DNA of 64,000 bases from Tenodera sinensis (Eukaryota; Arthropoda; Insecta; Mantodea; Mantidae). Position numbers and translations under genes: made by a program. Under the pieces are notes generated by a model, which was not told where the DNA came from, ran no database searches, and worked only from the letters and a program-made list of their open reading frames with translations. Positions 26,508 to 42,009 of this stretch are shown piece after piece. The DNA lies in NCBI GenBank assembly GCA_030765045.1, contig CM060963.1, forward strand, positions 116,252,735-116,316,734. The letters are read 5' to 3'. Position 1 is the stretch's first letter. Each line of letters begins with the position of its first letter.

Positions 26508-28171
<1,664 letters not shown>

Positions 28172-28180
28172 ATCACTTAG

Positions 28181-28993
28181 AGTGAGTGAGTGAGTGAGTG
28201 AGTGAGTGAGTGAGTGAGTGAGTGAGTAAGTGAGTAGTGGGGTTTACGGGCCCATCGACAACTAGGTCATTAGGGCCCCAAGTCCAATATAAAAGCAATC
28301 AAAGAAAATAAAACCTCACCCCCTTTATAGCTAAAAAGTGAAAGTTAAAATACCTAAAAATGAACGTTAAAACCACTAAAAAAAGAGCTAAAACAGGTAA
28401 AAAAGGAAAAGTAAAAACCAATAAAAACTTATGTTACGAAAAAATGTAAACTAGTTACACTGTTAAAAAAGGGTAAAAACACGAGTAAAACATCCTAAAA
28501 GTATATTTCCGCCAAGATAAAAGAAACCTTACACTTGCTTACCAAAATCGATACTGGCAACAAACCGCAGTACTACATTCACAGCTGCTGGGTCGTTGCC
28601 TAACACGGTGCACAGTGTAAGACCCAGGCCAAAGGACTGGCGCTCAAGAGCATACCGCGGACAATCAGTAAGGACATGTGCAACGGAGAGTGGGACATTG
28701 CACGTCGCACAGACAGGCTCCGGGTCACCGCGCAAAAGGTGTGCATGCGTGGCTCGAGTGTGACCTATCCTCAGGCGGGTTAAAATCACCTCCTCACGCC
28801 TGGAATCCCTGCAAGATGTTTGCCAGGGTTGTACCGTGTCCTTGATTGTCCGTAACTGAGTGCCAGCTAACGCTTCCCAAGATTGTTGCCAGAGAGTAAA
28901 TAGATGGCGACGAAAGTACTTCTGCACATCTATATAGGGTAGCGTACGGGTGGAATATTCCGGAAGGCGACATGCAGACTTCGCAATCATTTA
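28181..28993 (-). mobile_element. 5'-truncated LINE with (ACTC)n tail
   Basis: On the minus strand: a C-terminal coding fragment (28529-28990), ~300 bp of 3' UTR rich in short 'TTTTTA' motifs, a terminal GGGCCCTAATGACC...GGGCCCGTAAACCCC block, and an (ACTC)n tail (28181-28231). Possible target duplications ATCACTTAG (28172-28180) and ATCATTTAG (28986-28994) differ at one base, placing the 5' truncation at the end of the open frame. The family is a LINE whose ORF2 ends in RNase H-like and zinc-knuckle sequence (I/Nimb-type), judged from the fragment below. Confidence 0.75.
28529..28990 (-). pseudogene. LINE ORF2 C-terminal fragment (zinc knuckle)
   Basis: A 153-codon frame. Residues 1-8 (MIAKSAC) look like the last turn of a LINE RNase H domain. 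Then follow a W-rich segment, REEVILTRLRIGHTRATH, and a CX2CX7HX4C knuckle (CATCNVPLSVAHVLTDC). This order is typical of the region after RNase H in I-like and related non-LTR retrotransposons. The ATG is only an internal methionine of the ancestral protein; the natural stop is intact. All catalytic domains (endonuclease, reverse transcriptase, most of RNase H) are missing, so it is a dead 3' fragment even though its frame is open. Confidence 0.75.
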
Positions 28994-28994
28994 G

Positions 28995-31900
28995 TGTTAG
29001 ACTCAGACTTTCTGACAAGGGGGAAATTAATTTTGTGTTATATTTATGACAATAGTGGTAGCAATAGAATGGTGGGAACATTGCAGTGTTATATACAACA
29101 TAAAACGTAGTAGCAGTGCAATATGCATCTTGATGTCTCTAATAGCACCGTAACTTTGTATTTCTGAGCAGTACAGACACGATATAACACTTCTAAAACT
29201 ATTTGATAAAAATCAGGGGAAATTTGTTTTCCATTCTGTGAATGTAGCATCCCCCGATTAGTGTACTCTTACTTTCACTACTTTCGCTAATACATTCACT
29301 TCCAGTTTTTACTTGAGAAGCTGTAATGTTAATATTACTTGAAGTTGAAACCTGGCATTTGAACTGCAATACATCAATACTGCCATTGATTAACTCTTCG
29401 TTTTTCTTGTCACAAATCTATCCATGCTGACGAACAGTAGAACAGTGAGTTGCAAGAAACTGAACTAAATACTGCAAGCTGCAATGTCATTGCTGGAATT
29501 GTGACCCTGAATGCTAACCCATCTAATGAATTTGAGAATTGTTTATTGATTAGGTTACTTGAGATACGATATATCTGCTTTCTTACAGCTCGCTCTGTTA
29601 CAGTCTGCATCGGAAAAGTTCCGCGTATTCTTGTATTTTCAAAGAGCAGTAATAGTAAATACAGTAATAAAAAATACTTCCCTGGCAGGAAATGTATTCT
29701 TTTTTGATGAGTCGGGAAATTAATTAATGGGAGGAGGAAATTCCCCCCATCTGCCCCGTTAATTCCAACCCTGGTTAAATATCAATTTAGTTTCCTGTAC
29801 TATGATGTTAGGCTTCTTGTATTTCTATTTTTTAGTTTTAAATAGTGAAAAGGCAAGTATTAAATTAAAGTTACGTGCAAAGAAGTTCATAGTAGAGAAC
29901 ATGACTGAAATGTCGAATTTCAAAGTTTAAAAACTATGGCTGACACAAAATGTAATGATGGGTGGCTCAACACAACATCCCGCCTTGCGGTGTTGTATAG
30001 TTAAACATGCATTTATTTGCAAAACAGGAAATAGAATAGAGATGATTCACTAGCAGCCATAATTAAATTACATGTCTGTCATAAATAATTTTTCTCTGTT
30101 TGTATGTACATTTTAAAAATAGCGACAAATTATTTGGCTCTCTTTCTCTTAAGTTTATTGGTATTTGAGTCATTTACATTGATTGTTCAATAAATAGTAG
30201 ACTTCAAAATACCTAATTTTTTGAAATCGCTTATGAGAAAGATTGCCAGAAATATGTAATTTTACTTTAAACTCAGACACATGTTTCAAAGTAAACCACA
30301 CATTAAATACCATAGTTTTAACCACCGATGCATTTGCTTTATATTTTATTTAAAAGTGAAAGTTTAATTAGTAATTCTACTAGGTGTTTCTTACTATTTG
30401 TTACAGAAACACGGAGTGAAAAATTCAACCTTGCAGTATCTAATTAGCAGGTGCATTTAGTTTTGCATACACGTGAAAATGGAGAAATTACTTTAAAGGG
30501 TTTCGTGCTCCGCAAGGGAAACTTTGCAGAGCTTAAATATGACTTGGTTAAGGTGACTTTCAGTTGATGTGGTACTTCAAAGCGCTGAAGTGCCTAGTAC
30601 CCACTGTAATATAAAGAGGTGATCTAAATACCTAAAGTTTCACTCGTCACCCTGATTGGTGAATTCCATAGCAATGTCTAAGGAACAGAAAAGATTAAAA
30701 AGGATTCACTAAAATTGGATTTTGCAATCCGCAAATCAATTTATCGGCTTATTTTATAAATTCCGAAAGTTAATGTATATTCTGGAGATAATATGAACTT
30801 TCATAGGACTTAATATTAACACATATAACACCAGTGTGAGATATACAAGAATATCACCAAGGAAAGTGTCCTTGAAATATTATATGAAACATTCAGCAGG
30901 AGGTTAACATTTTTTCCAATTTAGCTGAGAATTCAAAAGAACATATTTACAGCTAAAGCTTGCTGCCCCTCAACATTTTCCTTCTGCTCGGCCTCTCATA
31001 TTGCTGTAAAGAACCAATCAAAAAAGCTCATAATGGAGTTTAAAGCCCTCTACGGATGTCATAATTTTCAATACTTTTTAATTAGAAACTCCATTCTCCA
31101 GTGGCAATATTTTCAATGTTGACCTTTGAATATCAACAATTTTCTAATTTAACTAAAAGCTATTTACCCAGCGGCTGTTTCCATAAATTAATAATGCCCT
31201 ATAGCAATTTAATACTAACATCCTGATAACACAGTTTGTAGAGCCATTAGATAATGGAAATACTTATTTTCACCACCCCCCCCTCCAAAAGTGAATGCAC
31301 ATAGTGTTGAATTTATTGATTCGTAAGTTAAATTATTTACTCAATTAACTATCTCATCCCTTCTGGACTTAGCCTTAAGCTGAAAAACGAACACTCACAA
31401 CATTTGCAGCCTATTTGTGATTTCATAATCTCAAAGTTTCCCTAATGAACAGTAAAATGCTTATAGCTCTCACCTTTCGACTAATGTAAAACACAAACCA
31501 AATATAATTCAGAAACTATATGAAAAATTACATTCAAAATTTGTAAAATACAACTAAATGGGGATTGAACAATGTTAATGAAAGGTACCGCTTGGTCTAG
31601 GGATTCTACATGATGAGCGTTACAAATATGTGCAATACAGTTATTATCAATAAAAAACTGTTTCGTCAAAATAACACAATTTGTGTGAAATATTAGGAGC
31701 CATCTAGCTTCTTGACGAATGTATATAAATGGTTGATTATTTTACTGTCACATAAACATTGTGTGAACAATACTGTAATGTCTCTCGATCCCAGAGGCAC
31801 TCGCTACCGTCTTTCTTGTTTATTTGTAAAATAGCTGATTAAGTTTGCCAGGCTTTATTCACATGTTGGTAAAAGTGACGTCTGTTTTGTGAATATCGCA

Positions 31901-32256
31901 ATACTGTTAATATGACAGATAAGTAACGAAATGAGAGATTTTATGAAATAAGTAAGCTGACAACATGCTAATGACGGGACAGTAACGAAATGGATGCTGA
32001 CAGCCCTAACAATGGCTAACTCGATAACGTATCTCATTAAATCCAGTTAATTAACTTAGCATACAATATGTTGCAAAATTATTTATGCAAAAAAACAAAA
32101 ATCACGGATATAATAAGTCATTCTGCAGGCTATGTTACAAAAAAGAGAAAAAGGAAAGAGTTAACTAAAAGTGTCATTTTCCAAGTTACAATAGCAAAAC
32201 TGTCCTTCCTCTATCCACTATTGGGAGATATTGGGGTCCGACTTCCAGCGGAGTAT
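28995..32256. other. AT-rich non-coding stretch, nothing recognised
   Basis: More than 3 kb without a supported gene. Overlapping frames of 60-85 codons occur on both strands near 29410-29707 without any motif. A short C-run is at 31275-31285. Confidence 0.45.
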
Positions 32257-32512
32257 CTTTTTACTTTCTCTACTAAGTATGAACAGAGGAAGTATTGCAT
32301 TCCACCCGAAAAGTCAATATGGATATTTCACCGGAAATGCCCTTTCCAAGTCCAAAAAATGGATTTTCAGAAAAAGGTCCGCGCACGTGTATCTTTCTGT
32401 CTGTCTGCAGTAAACATCATAACTCAAAAACGAAAAGTTTATTAAAAACCAAAATTGGTACTTACGTTTAATGTATTTCAAGGGTGCACGCAAAGATTCT
32501 GAAGAAAATTCC
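32257..32512 (+). repeat. Rep-A copy 5, 5' part
   Basis: Starts with the family terminus TTTTACTTTCTCTACTA, continues through GAAGTATTGCATTCCACCC, TTTCACCGGAAATG, a CTGTCTGTCTG microsatellite seed at 32396-32407, AACTCAAAAACGAAAAGTTT and TTTCAAGGGTGC. It breaks off before the middle of the family. A sequence of unknown type follows to 33106. Confidence 0.75.
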
Positions 32513-33106
32513 TGAGATAAACGTCTGACGTCACGATAGTGATAGAATAGGGAAGTAGAAGAATAATGCGGTAACAATATAAAAAGTAGCTCACCACAAC
32601 TCGTGTCTGATTCGTGCAATTTTAAACGTTATCCAACAATATCCGCCATTAATCTGTAGGAAGAAATCCTATAATATCGACGTAACTGTCGATCAAAAAC
32701 GTTGTGCTTCAGATTAGATTGGAGATCAGCCCATCCTGACAGATACTATAGACACCAAAGAACAAACCAAAGGGTGTGTACAAATTGTTTTAAAAATTTC
32801 ACTATCTGCTGGTTAATCTGAAAGCCGCTAAAAAGAGGTATATTGTGTCAAGGTAATAATTTAATGCACCTGGAGTGAAATAAATATTAAAATGAAGAAA
32901 TGACGAGATTAAAACAAAAGGGGAATATTCCTTATTTATCACTTCAAGTGCTTTCTTTTCTATAAAGAATTTCTTTTAGATTGTATTTTGGACATTTATT
33001 TATTGTAGAATCACATCACACAGGCAGATACATTCAAAGTGCTTAGAATGGTCACTCGATTTTATCACAGTTAATCTCCTTAATTTAATCAAGTCAGAAA
33101 AGCTAA

Positions 33107-33724
<618 letters not shown>

Positions 33725-35477
33725 ATGGAAACTCGTAACGAGATACATACATTTTCACCAGATGTACTTTTGTATGACCAGCATGTTAATAGTGCCGGTA
33801 GAGGCCACTGGTGTTATTTCTCTACTCACAAGTGGATACCTGTATGTTGTTTACCGGACAGATGCGAGATTGTCTCTCGCGGCGCCCAATGGAACACCTG
33901 TTGCTTTCCGGAAACAGTAGCAGCCCTCAGAAGTTCTGACACACCACCCGATATCGAACTAGCTAGCGGCTGGCTTCTCCAAATAAAAAAAGAAGGGGAG
34001 GCGGACGAACTCTGATTATTTCCCACCCTTGCTCTTCTCCACTTCTCTTTCCGGACACTTCAGGACTCCACTGCAAACTTCCGATTCTTTCGCACTGCTG
34101 AACACGATCCCGTGCGAACAAAAAAGGAAAAAATCCTTTATTCCGGAATCTGTCTCCCAGTTCTTCTTAGGGAAAGTTGGTACCGCTGCGATTCTGTTGC
34201 GTTCCTTTGAGCCTCCTCCGTAATAATGGAAAAGAAAATACGTTGAAACAGGAAAAGTGAACGGATAATTATATACTGGCTACAGCTGCAACGCCTTCTT
34301 TTCCTGCATTAAAACACAGGACAGTACAGCACAGCACAGCACGCGACAGTAGGTCGAGGTTTAATGCCTTTGCTCGTTATAAAGGCTCTTTCTTGTTAGG
34401 GATGGCCAAAAAATAACTGGCTGCTGCTTTATTATATGAGTTACAGGAATAATGAGGACAGAAAATTTACTAAAATCCATTTTCTGTTAGAATTAAGTAT
34501 TCCTCTGCGCTCCACACTGAGCTCCGCCTCTAGTACGCTATTGCTAAACATATCTACACGTGCGCATGTACACAACAATACTGATATTGTGACCGCACAA
34601 TTTCACCTCGTTTAGATAACCTGAATTTAACTGTTCTCTTTTTTGTTACATTAATCATTACATTACTGAGCCATTGCTTTTGTAGTAATCATCTATACCA
34701 TATTGAAAGAAAGAGTTCTTAAGATCTCAGCCAAGGTAGCAGCACGTAATAAGCATTGTCCTTTATTATCGCGCTTTACCAGATCGTTTATAGCCACGGT
34801 AGGATATTTCTCCAAAAACTTATTACATACATTCAATGTAACAACCTTTTCATCGTTTCTTAAAGGCTTTTGCACGTGTTTAATAAAACCACTTGCTTTC
34901 ATTTTACACACCAAGATGGCGCTGAGCCAAAAATAGTTACGAATGATCACATACTATTCAAAACAATGTTCTGCGATTGGCAATAAGGTATGTTACATTG
35001 CAGTATGATACATTAAACGTTATGTCATATATTATAATATCAACTTGAGTGATTTACTGAACGCAGGTAAAGCCATAAGCTAAATATGCCGTGGAACTAT
35101 ATTTCGGAAGAATACGGGAGTGTTAGAACGCACCAGCCAATGAGGTTCATCTCCACCATGTGTTTCTGCTTACATCGACTTTATGTTTACAGTAAATACA
35201 TATTAGTTACTCAGTAAAGTAAATTTATCAAAACTAACTAGCTCATCTGCAAATAAAATTAAACAACAACATAGCAATCTAAAACTTAACGTAAAATTTA
35301 CGTGATATGAAGTCACCTGCAATAAAAGCGAGATATAAGAGGTAACCCATGGTAAGAGCTGACTTGGACATAATGACCTAGTAGAGCTTCACATGGCGAT
35401 GCTCCGAGATTCTCTTCTTTGTTCTCAGAGTTGTGGCTTGCAGAAAGTAAGGATAATAGATTACCGTAAATAAATGC
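33725..35477. other. Non-coding stretch with a GC-rich patch
   Basis: 33800-34220 is GC-richer and contains pyrimidine-rich runs and a frame that starts inside the Rep-A terminus (ATG at 33695), so that frame is not a gene. A small (ACAGC)n run lies near 34323-34342. No host exon could be supported. Confidence 0.4.
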
Positions 35478-35588
35478 ATGGGGACGTAGGAAGGCCGAGG
35501 AAAAGATGGAAGGAGACACTGTGAAGACGGAACAGGCGAGGGCCTAATTCATGAAGTGAAGAAGAAGAAGAAGAAGAAGAAGAAGAAA
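35478..35588 (+). repeat. LINE 3' end with (AAG)n tail
   Basis: One frame reads GDVGRPRKRWKETL followed by a stop, a typical extreme C-terminus of LINE reverse transcriptases. Within 60 bp comes a GAAGTGAAGAAGAAG tail of about eight AAG units (35560-35587). Only the last ~110 bp of the element are present or recognisable. Confidence 0.6.
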
Positions 35589-35639
35589 TACATGATGGGC
35601 ATTTTCAATCAATTTAATTGCATTTTGCACCCTAGATTC

Positions 35640-36010
35640 ATAAAAAAACTAGCTGAAATACCAGGCTTAGCCCGTGGTTTGACAATTTTTACCTTACAAC
35701 TTTTAGACCTACGTTGTATACTATAAATAACACAAAATAAACACATAAAAATACCGTAAAACGCTTTGGAAAAGTACAGTTGAAGAATCCCAAATGCAAG
35801 TAGAGAGAGCTATATCAGTGCAAGACGTTTCATTTCTATGACAATCACATAGAGAATTGTATTAGTATTTTGCAAGAAAGGTAGTAGAGAAGGAAACGTG
35901 ATTGTGTTTCATAAAAGGAAAGTGTATAACGAAAATCGGGTAAATGTAATGTGTTGCATTTCTATTGCAATCATAGAAAATTGTATGAACTGTATGCTGA
36001 AGAGCGAATA

Positions 36011-36058
<48 letters not shown>

Positions 36059-36300
36059 GTGATTTTATCAAAAATAACAAACAAATGTGTGATTGTGTGT
36101 CATAAAAGAAAAGTCGAGGAAATGTAGTAAACATTTGTATAAATTTTATGTTGAAGTTATATAGCAAAAAGGATAGGGTACCTTCTCCATGACAAAAGAC
36201 ATTTAGGTGCCGAATTTCGCGATGATTAGTCAAACGGTTTACGAGCACAGACATTTATATTTCACACACACACACGCACACACACACGCACGCACACACA
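35640..36300. repeat. Unclassified repeat with internal duplication and poly(A)
   Basis: Two diverged blocks resemble each other: 35890-36008 (AACGTGATTGTGTTTCATAA ... GTATGCTGAAG) and 36056-36165 (GTGATTGTGTGTCATAAAAG ... TTATGTTGAAG). Between them is an uninterrupted run of 46 A at 36012-36057. A (CA)n array ends the unit (36264-36300). Class unknown. Confidence 0.45.
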
Positions 36301-36654
36301 CATTCCCAGTTCTTTCGCTCTTGCAGTTTCTACTTCTTAACGCATCTTTAATTAATTCCGATTTAGGAAAATGACATGTTTCTTGTAAGACTTCTGATCA
36401 CGCGAATTTCCGAGTTTAGCTAAATTGTCCTGCTACACACGAGTGACTGCATGTGTGAGGCAATATGATTGGTTTGACCTCTATTTAAGCCCATGTATTT
36501 TAATTACAGGATTTTCTGTTGGTTACTGTTGTTGCTTTACACAATTTGATGACTTTGCCTTTACATCAATATTGACATAGTACTTGTTTAGCCAAAGGAT
36601 CATAATATGACAATTATACACTTTTGTGGCTAATTGTCGTTTGAGTACCATGTA

Positions 36655-36850
36655 CATACTGAGCGAGATAGCTCCTCTGTATCGTGCTCGCATTCGGAAG
36701 GTCATATGTTCGCGACCGACATTCCTATTTGTCGGGGATTTTCCCGGGTTTTCAGACAATGCTGGGTAGGATAATTACATCCCCTGAATTTCCCATCACT
36801 CCATTTCATTTCAACTTCATCTCAAACCGGTCTTTCAGGGTTGGAGGTGC
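36655..36850 (+). mobile_element. tRNA-derived SINE (type 3)
   Basis: The head includes GAGCGAGATAGCTCCTCTG and a B-box-like TATGTTCGCGACC (about 36706-36718). The body GACAATGCTGGGTAGGATAA TTACATC matches the reverse complement of the SINE at 38380-38825 (GCGAATGCTGGGAATGATAA TTACATC). The 3' end is approximate. Confidence 0.6.
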
Positions 36851-38330
36851 TGGCGATGAGTGAGTTTGGCGCTGCTGTATGGCAATTTTTCAAACTGTAA
36901 CTTCTGTTCGTTTATCTTTTAATTAGGTGAGTTACATTTCCTTTGTAAACTATAAATAGCGAAAAAGGTAAGATTATTTTGGCGAAAAAACGTTTCTGCT
37001 TTTTTCGATTTAGACTATTAATTCATAGTTTAAATTCATTATTCAATTCCTCTATTTTTTTCCTTGTGTCGTTTACAGAAATAAATAAGTTTTCACCTGA
37101 GAATTTGGAGGTTATAATTCCTGTACTGTGCTTTCGTTATGATAAATTTTGAACAGAGTGATAATTCATTATCATTATTCACATTCATAATAAGAACTGA
37201 ATAGGTCTGTAACTCAGAGCGAATTACCTACTGTGGATTTTCTTATATCATTCTCTTTCAAATGAATGTTTGCATGTTTGTCGTCTGTGTGCTCCTAAAC
37301 CACTTAACCGATTACCGCGTAATTCGGCACGTACTATGTATGGGCGGCATCAGTTGACTTGATGGTAAAAAACATTGGTGCATGGTGTGCCATTAGCAGA
37401 TAAAGGTTTCTTAGAGACCTAAGGCAAAATATCCGGGAAATTGCCAGCATTTCTCAACATGAACTACAGCTAGTAATGCAGTTTCCTAGAGGTGCCAAAA
37501 ATGCATGGACAACGACGGTGGCCAGGTAATTCAGTAGTTTCATATATGTATCACAGCGAGGTGGTGGGAGTGGGGGGCGGCTACACAACTGCTACGCTAT
37601 TATGAAATTTTGTAAAATACAGAATTAAGTTAAGACACAAAGGAGATGATTTACCGAAGAGAAGCTCGTTAGTATTCAGGAGTTTGACAATGTGTGTACA
37701 ACACGCAGCGCTTTGTGATGGGAATGCGGTGCAATGGAATTAATTAATCGTGTTGAACATACTAATTAACACACGCTGATGATTATAGTAGTGTTAAATG
37801 CGGCGATGCTTGATTATATGCGCATTGTTAACACCGGATATCAGTGGATTATGGACGGAAAGCTCGCAGCTTAGTGCCAACTTCTATCGTTTTCAGAAGC
37901 TCTGAGCTTATTACTGGAGTGCTAATGAGTGTAGGATATTATTCACTTTCCTGAGAGACACTGTAATTCTGGGTGGGTTAGACTTCTGTATACCGTACTA
38001 TACAAATAGGTAGATCCCGTTAAAAGCACAATTTATGTTACCGGTTGTTTTGTTCTCTGTTTTTGGAGAGATGGCCATTTTTATTAGTTTCTGTTATTGA
38101 TTTGAATTTTCAAGTGCTCTACTCTTCTCTAACAGGAAGTCCTTATTCGTTTTTAATGTCCTGGCCATGAAAAGATATTGGAATTTGAAAGTAATGACCT
38201 AACAATCAGTTCTTCAAACGTTTAACTATCTACTCTACTCCACCTCTTCGTCTTTATCCTCCTCCTTCTCCTCCTCCTCTTTATCCATTTTAATACCTAA
38301 AACGTTTTTAAAATTCTCGCCAATTTCTTC
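36851..38330. other. Non-coding stretch, nothing recognised
   Basis: No supported gene. A pyrimidine-rich CTC/CCT run is at about 38236-38290. Confidence 0.45.
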
Positions 38331-38379
38331 TTAACGAAGCTGTAAATTACTTTTAACTTTTCTTGGAATGCTTTTTGGC

Positions 38380-38825
38380 ACTAAGGCTAGGCCTATTGTA
38401 TCTATGTCCCCAAGGTGGCACCCTCGGGAGGAAGGATGAGAAAACAGGAGACACCGGGTGGCCAGATTTTGACTAACGGCAAGGATATCGACAGAGGTCC
38501 CTAAAGTCTCCAAGTTTGACCACACTTCCAAGTCTTTAGGTCTTCCTGAGACTTCGTAGGCGGACCTTGGCATGGGGTCCAACCCTACACGGATCCCACG
38601 GACAACGAGGGGCAGAAAGAGTTCCTGCGCCCATACCATCCTTGCCAAGCTGCACCTAACCCGAATGGAAGGACAGAAAATATGGGAGATGTAATTATCA
38701 TTCCCAGCATTCGCCAAGCGACCTGAGAAAACCTCTGGAGAAAAAAAAAAAAGGAAACATGTGTCAGGGTTTGGCTACGGGAATCGAACCCAGGACCTGC
38801 CGAATGAGAGTGTCACACGTTACCA
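38380..38825 (-). mobile_element. tRNA-derived SINE (type 3), long-bodied copy
   Basis: On the minus strand the head has GTGGTAACGTGTGACACTC and the B box GGTTCGATTCCCG (about 38778-38790). A T-run, the type 3 body module GGCGAATGCTGGG...ATAATTACATC, and ~350 bp of further GC-rich body follow. An open frame of 128 codons across the body (38331-38717) shows no protein-family signal and is best explained as chance within the SINE. Confidence 0.6.
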
Positions 38826-39477
38826 CGGAGAAAATCTCGCTCGGTTTGTGAGAGTGTACAGCATTTGTTTTACATTAAGATGTAAAACCACGAACCTTGT
38901 GATATTTGCTAAACAATTCCTACTAACCGCACTTTTGGTGTTACTTAAATCATTCTGAGAAAACTACTAATCTGCAGCCTAGATGTGACGAAAATATCGT
39001 TGATCGAATCAATGAAATGTACATATTGCACAACATTACCAAACAGCAGGTAACATGCAAGTACAGATTAAGCAAATACTTTCAGAAGGAAGTAATACCA
39101 CTAATGGATTTATAAATACTGGCGCTTAATTCGACATATACATTTACTCTCCCATTGTGGGAGTGTACCACACCAGATTTTTTTAAAGTAGGAATCAGAG
39201 TAACTTTACCAATATCCTTTAATGTAATTGGATATTTATTCGCTGTCTATAAAAGAGGATATCTTCTTCCAAGTATTAGGTCACAAGGCTTGACTTTTTA
39301 GCCAAGCGTTTCCGACCTAAAGACCTCTTGGATGTTAGTGAAGCATAGTTTCTGGGATTCTATTTCTTTGCATGTGGTGTAGATGACTTAACCACTTGTT
39401 TTGACAATTTCTTATGCAGTTAATTATAAGTTCTATTTGTAATTCTTCTAGTAAATCTTCATTGGGTTTATGATTCC

Positions 39478-40293
39478 ATTTTTACTTTCTCTACTACGCG
39501 AAGTACAGGAAGTATTGTATTCCACACAAAAACTGGATGTCGAGATTTCACAGGAAACATAGCGTTTGAGGCGCCCTGAATAAAAGAAAAAAATCATTTT
39601 TATAAAAAGGTCTGTGTATGTGTCTGTCAGTCTGTGGACAGCATAACTCAAAAACGAAGAATCGGTTAAAAACAAAAGTTGGTATTTAAGTTTAATGCCT
39701 TTCAAGGATGTGATACAAAGATTTTGAAGAAAATAGCCACACCCTAAACTACCCTTTACGAGGAAATTTTTTTGAAAATTGTTATCTTCTTGAAAATGGC
39801 TCTAATGATTTTGAATAAAAGTCACATGTTTGAGATATTTTTATGACAAATAAAATGTATATCTTGAATTTTCTGGCTATAGCCCCTGTAGTATTTACTC
39901 TGGACGACTTTTGCATAACCAGTAAACCATTAGAGATATACCAAATCATACTGTACAAAAACTGTAGATCTTGCTAAAATACACAATTTATTTCCGAATA
40001 AATTTTCTTGTAGGGTGAACTATTTAGGAGATGTTCCTCGCTATGTGTGTGAGTTTCGGAAAACTTAAAACTTTCGCGAAATGGAACATCATTGTTCATT
40101 TTTTATATGCCAAGTGGGGAAAGAGAACGGAATCTCCAAGCTTTAAAGAATTTCACTATCGTACAAAGCCTACTGTATTATATATTCCCCTTGCACCTAC
40201 AGTAAGATAATTTGTACAAATGTTTATCTTAACTAACACGAAGAAGATATAGGAATAAGAGTTTATAAGAATGTGAGTGCAACACAGTGATTT
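39478..40293 (+). repeat. Rep-A copy 7, reference copy (~815 bp)
   Basis: The most complete plus-strand copy. Order: terminus TTTTTACTTTCTCTACTAC with an immediate inverted partner AAGTACAGGAAGT, so the 5' end can form a hairpin; the CGAGATTTCACAGGAAAC block; a GTGTATGTGTCTGTCAGTC microsatellite seed; AACTCAAAAACGAAGAATCG; CACACCCTAAACTACCCTTT; AATGGCTCTAATGATTTTGA; ATTTTCTGGCTATAGCCCC; CTTGTAGGGTGAACTATTT; CCCCTTGCACCTACAG; and the 3' terminus GTGAGTGCAACACA. Other copies end AGTAGAGAAAGTCATGTGAG, a stretch deleted here. The family has no long open frame, poly(A) tail or tRNA-like head, and no target duplication I could define. Copies occur in both orientations throughout the window. Confidence 0.8.
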
Positions 40294-40587
40294 TCCACAG
40301 AAAGTCATAACCTTAGTTCTTTCCTTTATTGATTTTTATGTCATATTTTATTCTAATTCTTGACAAAATTGTATACTGAATGTTGTAACTCATCTTTTGA
40401 AGATGCCAGTAGAGCTAGGTCGTCTGAAAAAAGTAATGAATTTAGTTGTAAATGCCTATTTAGTTGCACATAGCCATGAGGCGATTCTCTCTATTATCTA
40501 ACAATTTGACTCATACGACCTGTATAAATTTGTGACTATTGACATTTTATAATTACACATTACTGCAATGAGGTTTGTTTTATAGAG

Positions 40588-41359
<772 letters not shown>

Positions 41360-41361
41360 TA

Positions 41362-42009
41362 TGTTTATTATAAGTTGTCATGGATATTAAGCGTAGTTGA
41401 GAGTTGGCCAGGAGTAACCACTGGGAAGCTGTAAAAGCTCGACACCATTATCATTTTCTAAATTAGGGTTGCGATCTAAATCAGTTTACTCCGCGTATCA
41501 TTGACTGCGGTTGGAAGGAAAGAGGGAACATAGAATGGTGCTGCATAGAGAATCCTTAATCTAATAATGGATAATTGAATTGTTTAAAATATGGTCCAGC
41601 GACAGTGGAGCTTTTAGAGGAAGAGGGCGGAAGCCATTAAAGGGAAGATTTATCTAATTAGCCTCGTTCCCAAAGTAACATCGGTATAAAGTAAATTGTT
41701 GGGGGTTGCAAATCCTCCTGCACATTATTTTCTAGCACCGTGCTGAAACCATCATTATAATCGAATGCCTTTGGTGCGCTAATTTTCGCTATCAATCAAT
41801 AGAACACAAGCCACAAATGACGCTTTTTACAGTCCACGACTGCCTTTGTTAACGCTCACTCGTATAGTTTGGAAAATCATACAGAACAATACGACAGCTA
41901 AATGTGAGGTAGGTACATGGAGTTTAGAAATAAAATACCTGCTTATACCTACCTGATGGAAAGGGTAGAGAAGATTCTCTTAGCGGGCGATTCTACATAC
42001 AATAATGAA
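41362..42009. other. Non-coding stretch, nothing recognised
   Basis: No gene, microsatellite or tRNA-like box was seen. Confidence 0.45.

Noticed and set aside
38331..38717. 128-codon minus-strand frame
   Set aside because: Lies in a SINE body and matches no protein family I know.
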